Shown one piece after another: positions 53,695-60,251 of a stretch of 64,000 nucleotides of DNA (position 1 is the first letter of the stretch; each line of letters begins with the position of its first letter). The DNA lies in contig NC_013159.1 in NCBI RefSeq assembly GCF_000023865.1, positions 3,374,001 to 3,438,000 of the forward strand. The letters are read 5' to 3'. Below the pieces are notes generated by a model. The model did no database searches. It was given only the letters and a program-made list of their open reading frames with translations, and was not told the DNA's origin. The position numbers and the translations under genes were made by a program. This stretch comes from Saccharomonospora viridis DSM 43017 (lineage in GTDB: Bacteria > Actinomycetota > Actinomycetes > Mycobacteriales > Pseudonocardiaceae).

Positions 53695-55107
53695 CTACCC
53701 GCCGATGGTCGGAGGTGTGATGACGTGGCCCGTGTTCGGGTCACGGAGCACTTGGCCGTCTTCGGTGAGCTGGAACGCCTCGTCGGTGGCCTGGACGTAC
53801 TGGCGCTGGTGTTCTTGGTCGTCACCGCCCTGCCCGCCGCGCCCGGCGCCGCCCATGGCCCCCATGGGCATCGCACCCCGTCCGGCTGCCGCGCTCGATG
53901 CACCACCGGCCGGGCCACCGGCGGCCACGGGTCCACCGCCACCGCTCGGTCCGAAGGGGACCGCACCCGTTCCCCTGCCCATACCCGCACCGGGAGCCGC
54001 TCCACCGGCCCCACCTCCCGTGGCACCACCGGCGCCGCCTCCCGCGGCACCACCGGCGCCGCCGGGCCCGATCCCGCCGGGAACACCGCCGAGGCCGGGC
54101 CCGGGGAGGCGTCCCCTCAAGCCGCCCACTGTGGACGAACCACCACCGGCCGGGCCGAAACCCCCCGTCGTGCCGACGGGGCCGAATCCCGGCGTGTTGG
54201 ACGTGCCGCCACCACCACTTCCCGGACCGAATCCGGTGGTGGGGTTGAGGTTCGGCGGGGAATAGCCGGGCGTGGGGCGGTTCACGTCCGGAGGCACGTA
54301 TCCCGACAAGGACGTGCTGCCGTTCGGCTGCGACGACGCCACCGGGGTGGGTGACTGGAGACTCGGTGCCGAACCGCTCGGGACGGCGCCGCCGGAGATC
54401 GGTGAGGGGGTCGGCGCCCCACCGGAGACCGGGGCACCGGCGGACACCGATGGGCCGGGTTCGTGGAACGTCTTGACGCCCGTTCCGGAGCTTTCCGCCT
54501 GCCGGGATTCGCTTCGTTCGATCGTGCCGAGTTCACGGTCGCCCGTGTCGAACGAATCGAACCGGCCGAAGTCCTGCACCACGCCCTGTTGTGCGGATCG
54601 CATGGCCTGTTCGTAGCCGTCGTAGATCTGTCGGGCCCGCTGGACGTCGGCCTTGTACTGGTTGACCTGCTTCTCGTTGTCGGTGTCCCACGGGGTCAGG
54701 ACGTCGATGAAGTCCCGCTCCGGCGGGGTCTCGGGGATCGGGGGAAGCTGCTGTTTGACGTTATCGAACGTGTATGCGCTGTCGGTGTATCGCCGGGCGT
54801 TGGCGGCGTACACGGCGGCGGCCATCTCCGTCGCCTTGGCTCCCGCGCGGATCTTCTCCGCGGCGGCGTCGGCACCCTCGCCCGTCCACGAGCTCTCCAG
54901 GACCTGCAACATCTTCATGCTGCGCTCGCTCGCGTCCTGATGCGCCTCGACCACGCTGTTGGCCTTGGTGGCGGCCTCGTGCCATTTCGACGAATCGCCC
55001 TCGTGGATCCGACGCACCAACTCGTGCAGCGGAACCATGCCCCTGCTGGCCATGATGTCGTTCAGGTTCTTTTGGAGAGTCTTCCCGCCCCCGTCGAACA
55101 GTCCCAT
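53695..55107 (-). CDS. PPE-like / WXG-motif secreted protein with Gly-Pro-rich tail
   Basis: This is a 470-residue protein. Residues 1-165 are helical (MGLFDGGGKTLQKNLNDIM) with a WTG turn at 74-76, as in type VII substrates. The C-terminal 300 residues are low-complexity Gly, Pro, Ser and Ala with GG-repeats, ending in a more ordered YVQATDEAFQLTEDGQVLRDPNTGHVITPP. ATG at 55107 has GGGGGAG before it and follows the lipoprotein stop by 2 bases. It is presumably the client of EspG. The first 10-15 codons resemble the small remnant frames repeated in the array upstream, MESFDG... replacing MGLFDG.... Confidence 0.78.
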   Translation of the reverse strand: MGLFDGGGKTLQKNLNDIMASRGMVPLHELVRRIHEGDSSKWHEAATKANSVVEAHQDASERSMKMLQVLESSWTGEGADAAAEKIRAGAKATEMAAAVYAANARRYTDSAYTFDNVKQQLPPIPETPPERDFIDVLTPWDTDNEKQVNQYKADVQRARQIYDGYEQAMRSAQQGVVQDFGRFDSFDTGDRELGTIERSESRQAESSGTGVKTFHEPGPSVSAGAPVSGGAPTPSPISGGAVPSGSAPSLQSPTPVASSQPNGSTSLSGYVPPDVNRPTPGYSPPNLNPTTGFGPGSGGGGTSNTPGFGPVGTTGGFGPAGGGSSTVGGLRGRLPGPGLGGVPGGIGPGGAGGAAGGGAGGATGGGAGGAAPGAGMGRGTGAVPFGPSGGGGPVAAGGPAGGASSAAAGRGAMPMGAMGGAGRGGQGGDDQEHQRQYVQATDEAFQLTEDGQVLRDPNTGHVITPPTIGG

Positions 55108-55109
55108 CG

Positions 55110-55757
55110 TCACTCCCCCGCCCGGTCCTTCAGATTCCCCACAACGGTCGCAGCGATCCTCTCGGCAGGCCCACACGAATCCACCCCGGCATCTTCTTTT
55201 TCGGTGCTCAGCGTCACCGTGGCCGATATCGCGTAGTCATCGGCCAACCCCACCACCACAGTGCAATAAGGGTCGTCTTCACTGTCCTTGTAGGCCACCG
55301 CGGGAAAACGATCGACCGGCCCCACCTCACGGAAGATCGCACTCCGTGGCTTGACATTGGCATACGACGCGCTCAGACCTTGCCGATTAACGGTGTGAAA
55401 ACCAATCCGGAACCCGCCGAAGGTCTTCCGGTTGCTCCAGTCACAGCCCGGCCCGAGCCCATCCAAGTCAGCTCGTTTACCCGCTGCCGCTCCTTCGCCC
55501 AGTATTTCCTCAACCTGCTGCGGCGTAAGAACCTCACACGGATCACTGGGCAACGCCGACTCCGGCAACGGATCCGCCACAGCCGGCGCACCACTATGCG
55601 GCAACTCCGACCCACCCGCCTGAGCACTCGACGAAGGACTCGCCGACACGGACACCGACGACTCGGACGTCGGCGCCGCATCCCCGTCCACACCCTCCGA
55701 ACACCCAGCAACGGCCAACACCAGACCGACACCCACCACCGCGCTCACGCGCCCCAT
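55110..55757 (-). CDS. DUF3558 lipoprotein, array copy 1
   Basis: This 215-residue exported lipoprotein has signal MGRVSAVVGVGLVLAVAG with lipidated Cys19, then a Ser/Thr-rich linker to about residue 60. The DUF3558 domain runs from DPCEVLTPQQVEEILG to CGPAERIAATVVGNL. Paired Cys (DPCEVL with GCDW, and CTVVVG with DSCGPA) suggest two disulfides. The start overlaps the preceding small frame (TGATG). It lies 2 bases upstream of the real PPE-like gene, so it is the copy in the original operon position on that side. Its C-terminal half (ADDYAISATVTLSTEKED) resembles copy 5 more than copy 2. Confidence 0.88.
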   Translation of the reverse strand: MGRVSAVVGVGLVLAVAGCSEGVDGDAAPTSESSVSVSASPSSSAQAGGSELPHSGAPAVADPLPESALPSDPCEVLTPQQVEEILGEGAAAGKRADLDGLGPGCDWSNRKTFGGFRIGFHTVNRQGLSASYANVKPRSAIFREVGPVDRFPAVAYKDSEDDPYCTVVVGLADDYAISATVTLSTEKEDAGVDSCGPAERIAATVVGNLKDRAGE

Positions 55758-55963
55758 CAGACATAACCTCCGCCGGAACCACTCCCGCCCGGCCCGTTCA
55801 ACAGAGCCATGACACACCGGTGTCCACGAGCCCGAGGAAAGTGCCACTCAGCACCGACCTGCCGAATCCCGGCCCCGAACGCCCAGCCCTCCACATCGTC
55901 GAAGCCCACGCTGACCGGGTTCTCAGCAAGCAGCACAGAATCGCGGAGTCCACGCACGCCCAT
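55757..55963 (-). pseudogene. Small frame, Esx-like 3' remnant 1
   Basis: This is a 68-codon frame with GAGGGGG before its ATG, so it may be translated. VGFDDVEGWAFGAGIRQVGAE resembles FNDVGSQAFEAGAQHVQAEA in the intact Esx-like protein at 59495, and both end SGGGYV with the stop overlapping the next lipoprotein start. The middle part (WHFPRARGHRCVMALLNG) looks frame-shifted. I read it as a truncated copy carried along by duplication. Confidence 0.6.
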
Positions 55964-55974
55964 CGCCTGCCCCC

Positions 55975-56040
55975 TCAGCCCAGTGATAGGGACTTCCGCT
56001 TCCCGATCCAGACCTTCCCGACCCCGTCGAACGATTCCAT
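55975..56040 (-). pseudogene. PPE-like 5' remnant 1
   Basis: This is a 21-codon frame, MESFDGVGKVWIGKRKSLSLG, preceded by the same GGGGGAGTGACG leader as the real PPE-like gene. The first nine codons match MGLFDGGGK with changes; then it diverges. It is the truncated start of the PPE-like gene at a duplication junction. Confidence 0.65.
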
Positions 56041-56042
56041 CG

Positions 56043-56690
56043 TCACTCCCCCGCCCGGTCCTTCAGGTTCCCCACAACGGTCGCAGCGATCCTCTCGGCA
56101 GGCCCACACGAATCCACCCCGGCGTTCTTTTTCTCCATGCTCAGAGCCACGCCCGTGGATATCGCATACTCATCGGCCAACCCCACCACCACAGTGCAAA
56201 TAGGGTCGTCTTCACTGTCCTTATAAGCCACTGCAGGGAAACGATCGACCGGCCCCACCTCACGAAAGATGGAGCTTTGTGGCTTGACATTGGCATACGA
56301 CGCGCTCAGACCTTGCCGATTAACGGTGTGAAAACCAATCCGGAACCCGCCGAAGGTCTTCCGGTTGCTCCAGTCACAGCCCGGCCCGAGCCCATCCAAG
56401 TCAGCTCGTTTACCCGCTGCCGCTCCTTCGCCCAGTATTTCCTCAACCTGCTGCGGCGTAAGAACCTCACACGGATCACTGGGCAACGCCGACTCCGGCA
56501 ACGGATCCGCCACAGCCGGCGCACCACTATGCGGCAACTCCGACCCACCCGCCTGAGCACTCGACGAAGGACTCGCCGACACGGACACCGACGACTCGGA
56601 CGTCGGCGCCGCATCCCCGTCCACACCCTCCGAACACCCAGCAACGGCCAACACCAGACCGACACCCACCACCGCGCTCACGCGCCCCAT
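56043..56690 (-). CDS. DUF3558 lipoprotein, array copy 2
   Basis: This is a 215-residue lipoprotein with the same signal, linker and first half as copy 1. Its C-terminal part, from about residue 140 (QSSIFREVGPVDRF ... ADEYAISTGVALSMEKKNAG), equals copy 3, whereas the segment before it (WSNRKTFGGFRIGFHTVNRQGLSASYANV) equals copy 1. It is therefore a chimera of the neighbours on both sides. Cys pattern and lipobox are intact and nothing suggests loss of function. Confidence 0.87.
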   Translation of the reverse strand: MGRVSAVVGVGLVLAVAGCSEGVDGDAAPTSESSVSVSASPSSSAQAGGSELPHSGAPAVADPLPESALPSDPCEVLTPQQVEEILGEGAAAGKRADLDGLGPGCDWSNRKTFGGFRIGFHTVNRQGLSASYANVKPQSSIFREVGPVDRFPAVAYKDSEDDPICTVVVGLADEYAISTGVALSMEKKNAGVDSCGPAERIAATVVGNLKDRAGE

Positions 56691-56896
56691 CAGACATAAC
56701 CTCCGCCGGAACCACTCCCGCCCGGCCCGTTCAACAGAGCCATGACACACCGGTGTCCACGAGCCCGAGGAAAGTGCCACTCAGCACCGACCTGCCGAAT
56801 CCCGGCCCCGAACGCCCAGCCCTCCACATCGTCGAAGCCCACGCTGACCGGGTTCTCAGCAAGCAGCACAGAATCGCGGAGTCCACGCACGCCCAT
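56690..56896 (-). pseudogene. Small frame, Esx-like 3' remnant 2
   Basis: The 68-codon translation is identical to remnant 1, and the frame likewise overlaps the start of lipoprotein copy 2 by one base. Confidence 0.6.
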
Positions 56897-56907
56897 CGCC
56901 TGCCCCC

Positions 56908-56973
56908 TCAGCCCAGTGATAGGGACTTCCGCTTCCCGATCCAGACCTTCCCGCCCCCGTCGAACGATTCCAT
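56908..56973 (-). pseudogene. PPE-like 5' remnant 2
   Basis: This is a 21-codon frame starting MESFDGGGKVWIGK. Here the GGGK of the intact PPE-like protein is retained, so this junction is closest to the ancestral sequence at that position. Confidence 0.6.
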
Positions 56974-56975
56974 CG

Positions 56976-57623
56976 TCACTCCCCCGCCCGGTCCTTCAGG
57001 TTCCCCACAACGGTCGCAGCGATCCTCTCGGCAGGCCCACACGAATCCACCCCGGCGTTCTTTTTCTCCATGCTCAGAGCCACGCCCGTGGATATCGCAT
57101 ACTCATCGGCCAACCCCACCACCACAGTGCAAATAGGGTCGTCTTCACTGTCCTTATAAGCCACTGCAGGGAAACGATCGACCGGCCCCACCTCACGAAA
57201 GATGGAGCTTTGTGGCTTGGCATAGGCATACGACGCACTCAAGCCTTGCCGGGTGGCAGTATGAAAACTAACTTGAAAACCACCGAGGGTTTCCTGATTC
57301 CCCCAGTCACAGCCCGGCCCGAGCCCATCCAAGTCAGCTCGTTTACCCGCTGCCGCTCCTTCGCCCAGTATTTCCTCAACCTGCTGCGGCGTGAGCACCT
57401 CACACGGATCACTGGGCAACGCCGACTCCGGCAACGGATCCGCCACAGCCGGCGCACCACTATGCGGCAACTCCGACCCACCCGCCTGAGCACTCGACGA
57501 AGGACTCGCCGACACGGACACCGACGACTCGGACGTCGGCGCCGCATCCCCGTCCACACCCTCCGAACACCCAGCAACGGCCAACACCAGACCGACACCC
57601 ACCACCGCGCTCACGCGCCCCAT
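56976..57623 (-). CDS. DUF3558 lipoprotein, array copy 3
   Basis: This is a 215-residue lipoprotein with signal, linker and the first domain half shared with copies 1, 2 and 5. A block at about residues 108-138 is its own (WGNQETLGGFQVSFHTATRQGLSASYAYAK), replacing the WSNRKTFGGF version. The C-terminal part is shared with copy 2. The Cys residues are all kept, so variation is confined to surface-type positions. Confidence 0.87.
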   Translation of the reverse strand: MGRVSAVVGVGLVLAVAGCSEGVDGDAAPTSESSVSVSASPSSSAQAGGSELPHSGAPAVADPLPESALPSDPCEVLTPQQVEEILGEGAAAGKRADLDGLGPGCDWGNQETLGGFQVSFHTATRQGLSASYAYAKPQSSIFREVGPVDRFPAVAYKDSEDDPICTVVVGLADEYAISTGVALSMEKKNAGVDSCGPAERIAATVVGNLKDRAGE

Positions 57624-57829
57624 CAGACATAACCTCCGCCGGAACCACTCCCGCCCGGCCCGTTCAACAGAGCCATGACACACCGGTGTCCACGAGCCCG
57701 AGGAAAGTGCCACTCAGCACCGACCTGCCGAATCCCGGCCCCGAACGCCCAGCCCTCCACATCGTCGAAGCCCACGCTGACCGGGTTCTCAGCAAGCAGC
57801 ACAGAATCGCGGAGTCCACGCACGCCCAT
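57623..57829 (-). pseudogene. Small frame, Esx-like 3' remnant 3
   Basis: The translation is identical to remnants 1 and 2. Three junctions with the same 68-codon frame indicate that these units duplicated after the junction had formed. Confidence 0.6.
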
Positions 57830-57840
57830 CGCCTGCCCCC

Positions 57841-57906
57841 TCAGCCCAGTGATAGGGACTTCCGCTTCCCGATCCAGACCTTCCGGACCCCGTCGAACGA
57901 TTCCAT
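57841..57906 (-). pseudogene. PPE-like 5' remnant 3
   Basis: This is a 21-codon frame starting MESFDGVRKVWIGK, with one residue changed from remnant 1. Confidence 0.58.
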
Positions 57907-57908
57907 CG

Positions 57909-58562
57909 TCACTCCCCCGCCCGGTCCTTCAGGTTCCCCACAACGGTCGCAGCGATCCTCTCGGCAGGCCCACACGAGTCGATCCCGGCGTCTTCTTTTT
58001 CGGCACTCAGAGATATGCCCGCAGATATCGCATACTCATCGGCCAACCCCACCACCACAGTGCACCGATGGTCGTCTTCACTGTCCTTATAAGCCACTGC
58101 AGGGAAACCTTCGATCGGACCTACCTCACGGAAGATCGCACTCCGTGGCTTGGCATTGGCATACGCCGCACTCAAACCTTGCCGATTAACGGTGTCAAAA
58201 CCAACCTGAACCACAGCGAAGGTTTTTTTATTCCCCCAACCACAGCCCGGCCCAAGACCATCCAGGTCTCTGCGCTCGCCCTCTGTCGCTCCTTCGCCCA
58301 GCGCTTCCTTGACTTGCTGTGGCGTGAGCACTTCACACGGATCACTGGGCAGTGCCGACTCCGGCAACGGATCCGCCACAGCCGGGGCGCCACTATGCGG
58401 CAGCCCGGAACCACTCCCCTGAGCACTTGTAGATGTCGGACCTGCCGATTCGGACACCGACGACTCAGACGTCGGCGCCGCAGCCCCGTCCACACCCTCC
58501 GAACACCCAGCGACAGCCAGCACCGCCAGACCGACACCCACCATCGCGCTCACGCGCCCCAT
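57909..58562 (-). CDS. DUF3558 lipoprotein, array copy 4 (most divergent)
   Basis: This is a 217-residue lipoprotein. The signal (MGRVSAMVGVGLAVLAVAGC) and linker differ from the others (SESAGPTSTSAQGSGSGLPHSG), and so does the domain: VKEALGEGATEGERRDLDGLGPGCGWGNKKTFAVVQVGFDTVNRQGLSAAYANAK, then GPIEGFPAVAYKDSEDDHRCTVVVGLADEYAISAGISLSAEKEDAGIDSC. All conserved Cys remain. Differences spread along the gene suggest it is the oldest duplicate or a donor from outside the array. Confidence 0.87.
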   Translation of the reverse strand: MGRVSAMVGVGLAVLAVAGCSEGVDGAAAPTSESSVSESAGPTSTSAQGSGSGLPHSGAPAVADPLPESALPSDPCEVLTPQQVKEALGEGATEGERRDLDGLGPGCGWGNKKTFAVVQVGFDTVNRQGLSAAYANAKPRSAIFREVGPIEGFPAVAYKDSEDDHRCTVVVGLADEYAISAGISLSAEKEDAGIDSCGPAERIAATVVGNLKDRAGE

Positions 58563-58765
58563 CAGACATAACCTCCGCCGGAACCACTCCCGCCCGGCCC
58601 GTTCAGCAGAGCCATGACACACCGGTGTCCACGAGCCCGAGGAAAGTGCCACTCAGCACCGACCTGCCGAATCCCGGCCCAACGCTTGCGCACTGACCTT
58701 CGCCACGGCTCCTGCGCCAGGTCCTCAGTCGGCAGAGCGGTGTCGCGGAGCGCACCTACGGCCAT
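58562..58765 (-). pseudogene. Small frame, Esx-like 3' remnant 4 (variant)
   Basis: This is a 67-codon frame whose second half equals the other remnants (AGIRQVGAEWHFPRARG onward) but whose first half is different (MAVGALRDTALPTEDLAQEPWRRSVRKRW). This marks a separate recombination joint from junctions 1-3. Confidence 0.55.
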
Positions 58766-58776
58766 CGCCTGCCCCC

Positions 58777-58842
58777 TCAGCCCAGTGATAGGGACTTCCG
58801 CTTCCCGATCCAGACCTTCCGGACCCCGTCGAACGATTCCAT
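58777..58842 (-). pseudogene. PPE-like 5' remnant 4
   Basis: This is a 21-codon frame starting MESFDGVRKVWIGK, next to the stop of lipoprotein copy 5. Confidence 0.58.
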
Positions 58843-58844
58843 CG

Positions 58845-59495
58845 TCACTCCCCCGCCCGGTCCTTCAGATTCCCCACAACGGTCGCAGCGATCCTCTCGG
58901 CAGGCCCACACGAGTCGATCCCGGCTTCTTCTTTTTCAAAACTCAGGCTCACCGTGGCCGATATCGCGTAGTCATCAGCCAACCCCACTACCACAGTGCA
59001 CATGCGATCATCTTCGCTGTCCTTGTAAGCCACCGCGGGAAAACGATCGACCGGACCCACCTCACGGAAGATCGCACTCCGTGGCTTGGCATTGGCATAC
59101 GCCGCACTCAAGCCTTGCCGGGCAACAGTGTCGAAACCGATTTTGAACCCGCCGAAGGTCTTCCGGTTGCTCCAGTCACAGCCCGGCCCGAGTGCGTCCA
59201 AGTCAGCTCGTTTACCCGCTGCCGCTCCTTCGCCCAGTATTTCCTCAACCTGCTGCGGCGTAAGAACCTCACACGGATCACTGGGCAACGCCGACTCCGG
59301 CAACGGATCCGCCACAGCCGGCGCACCACTATGCGGCAACTCCGACCCACCCGCCTGAGCACTCGACGAAGGACTCGCCGACACGGACACCGACGACTCA
59401 GACGTCGGCGCCGCATCCCCGTCCACACCCTCCGAACACCCAGCAACGGCCAGCACCGCCAAACCGACACCCACCACCGCGCTCACGCGCCCCAT
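58845..59495 (-). CDS. DUF3558 lipoprotein, array copy 5 (first in transcription order)
   Basis: This is a 216-residue lipoprotein whose ATG overlaps the stop of the intact Esx-like gene, so it keeps the original upstream junction. The linker and first half equal copies 1-3. The block LDALGPGCDWSNRKTFGGFKIGFDTVARQGLSAAYANAK mixes features of copies 1 and 4. The end (DDRMCTVVVGLADDYAISATVSLSFEKEEAGIDSC) resembles copy 1. Lipobox and Cys are intact. Confidence 0.88.
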   Translation of the reverse strand: MGRVSAVVGVGLAVLAVAGCSEGVDGDAAPTSESSVSVSASPSSSAQAGGSELPHSGAPAVADPLPESALPSDPCEVLTPQQVEEILGEGAAAGKRADLDALGPGCDWSNRKTFGGFKIGFDTVARQGLSAAYANAKPRSAIFREVGPVDRFPAVAYKDSEDDRMCTVVVGLADDYAISATVSLSFEKEEAGIDSCGPAERIAATVVGNLKDRAGE

Positions 59496-59992
59496 CAGAC
59501 ATAACCTCCACCGGAATCGTTCTCCCCACCGGCGATGGTGATATCACGTCCGGCCTGCTCGTCCGACTCCTGATACACGCCCAAAGCCTTGCCCAACGCC
59601 AGCGCGAGCCCCCGGTAGAAATCAGCCTCAGCCTGGACGTGCTGAGCACCCGCTTCGAACGCCTGGCTTCCGACGTCGTTGAAGCTCATACTTGCCGGGT
59701 CCTCAGCCGGCGGATCAATCCTGCGTAGCTCACGCGCCCTACGCGCCTGATGATCCAGCTCTTCAGCAAGCGCTTCAGCTTCCCGGTACAGGCCTTCGGC
59801 GGTGTCGACGTCGAGTTCGAAGCCTCCGCCCTTACCGGGGGCTGAGGCTCTGCCGTCGACGATGAAGTTGGTGTTGTTCCACAGGGCCGCCATGCTGACG
59901 CCGACCCCGTCGCCGCCCGGCATCATCGACAGGCCCAACCGGACGGCCTCACCGACCGACAGGTCGCCAGTCCCCCCACCGGCTTCCGACAC
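59495..59992 (-). CDS. Esx/WXG100-like or PE-like small protein, first gene of the ESX-associated operon
   Basis: This is a 165-residue mostly helical protein, from GTG at 59992 with GGAGAG upstream. FELDVDTAEGLYREAEALAEELDHQARRARELRRIDPPAEDPASMSFNDVGSQAFEAGAQHVQAEADFYRGLALALGKALGVYQ has the helix-turn-helix layout of type VII helical hairpins; the turn carries Pro-Pro rather than WxG. The end (NDSGGGYV) overlaps the lipoprotein start. It is followed by DUF3558, PPE-like and EspG genes, a known order in Pseudonocardiaceae. Precise family not certain. Confidence 0.68.
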   Translation of the reverse strand: MSEAGGGTGDLSVGEAVRLGLSMMPGGDGVGVSMAALWNNTNFIVDGRASAPGKGGGFELDVDTAEGLYREAEALAEELDHQARRARELRRIDPPAEDPASMSFNDVGSQAFEAGAQHVQAEADFYRGLALALGKALGVYQESDEQAGRDITIAGGENDSGGGYV

Positions 59993-60123
59993 CGTTCGCT
60001 CTCCTCGTCCCGCGTACGAACATCCCGCAGGGCCATAGAGTAACGAACCTTTTACCCTCACGAGTCGGATTCACCGAACTCCCAGGTCAAGCCACTCACC
60101 GGGCACAGACCACGAACGAACAA

Positions 60124-60166
60124 CGCGGGTGCGGCACCGGGTCTGGGAACCCGTGCCGCACCCGCG
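60124..60166 (-). terminator. Second hairpin behind the BCCT gene
   Basis: CGCGGGTGCGGCAC (60124-60137) pairs exactly with GTGCCGCACCCGCG (60153-60166). On the minus strand a T-rich stretch (TTGTTCGTTCG) follows, as expected for a terminator. Confidence 0.75.
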
Positions 60167-60203
60167 GGCGAGACAACTTTCGAATATCAGGACGCCATGG
60201 CCG

Positions 60204-60244
60204 GTGTGGAACCGGGCGGCGAGAACCGGCGCCCGGTTCCACAC
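60204..60244 (-). terminator. First hairpin behind the BCCT gene
   Basis: GTGTGGAACCGGGCG (60204-60218) and CGCCCGGTTCCACAC (60230-60244) are perfect 15-base arms with an 11-base loop, 7 bases past the BCCT stop. With the hairpin at 60124 it forms a tandem terminator. Confidence 0.78.
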
Positions 60245-60251
60245 TCGGACC

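Larger units (their letters stand above)
55110..59495. repeat. Tandem array: five lipoprotein copies on units of about 933 bp
   Basis: Stops of the five DUF3558 genes are spaced 933, 933, 933 and 936 bases. Each unit (55110-56042, 56043-56975, 56976-57908, 57909-58844, and the last copy from 58845) holds, in leftward order, a short Esx-like 3' remnant, a lipoprotein gene and a remnant of the PPE-like 5' end. Long stretches are identical between units, while others are a patchwork. The array arose by unequal recombination within the operon Esx-like / DUF3558 / PPE-like. Confidence 0.93.

Noticed and set aside
55809-59504. Repeated plus-strand frames of about 296 codons across the lipoprotein array
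   Set aside because: They are regular only because the DNA is repeated. They are Arg/Ser/Pro-rich mirrors of the DUF3558 genes, and the minus-strand genes have lipoboxes and coupled starts.
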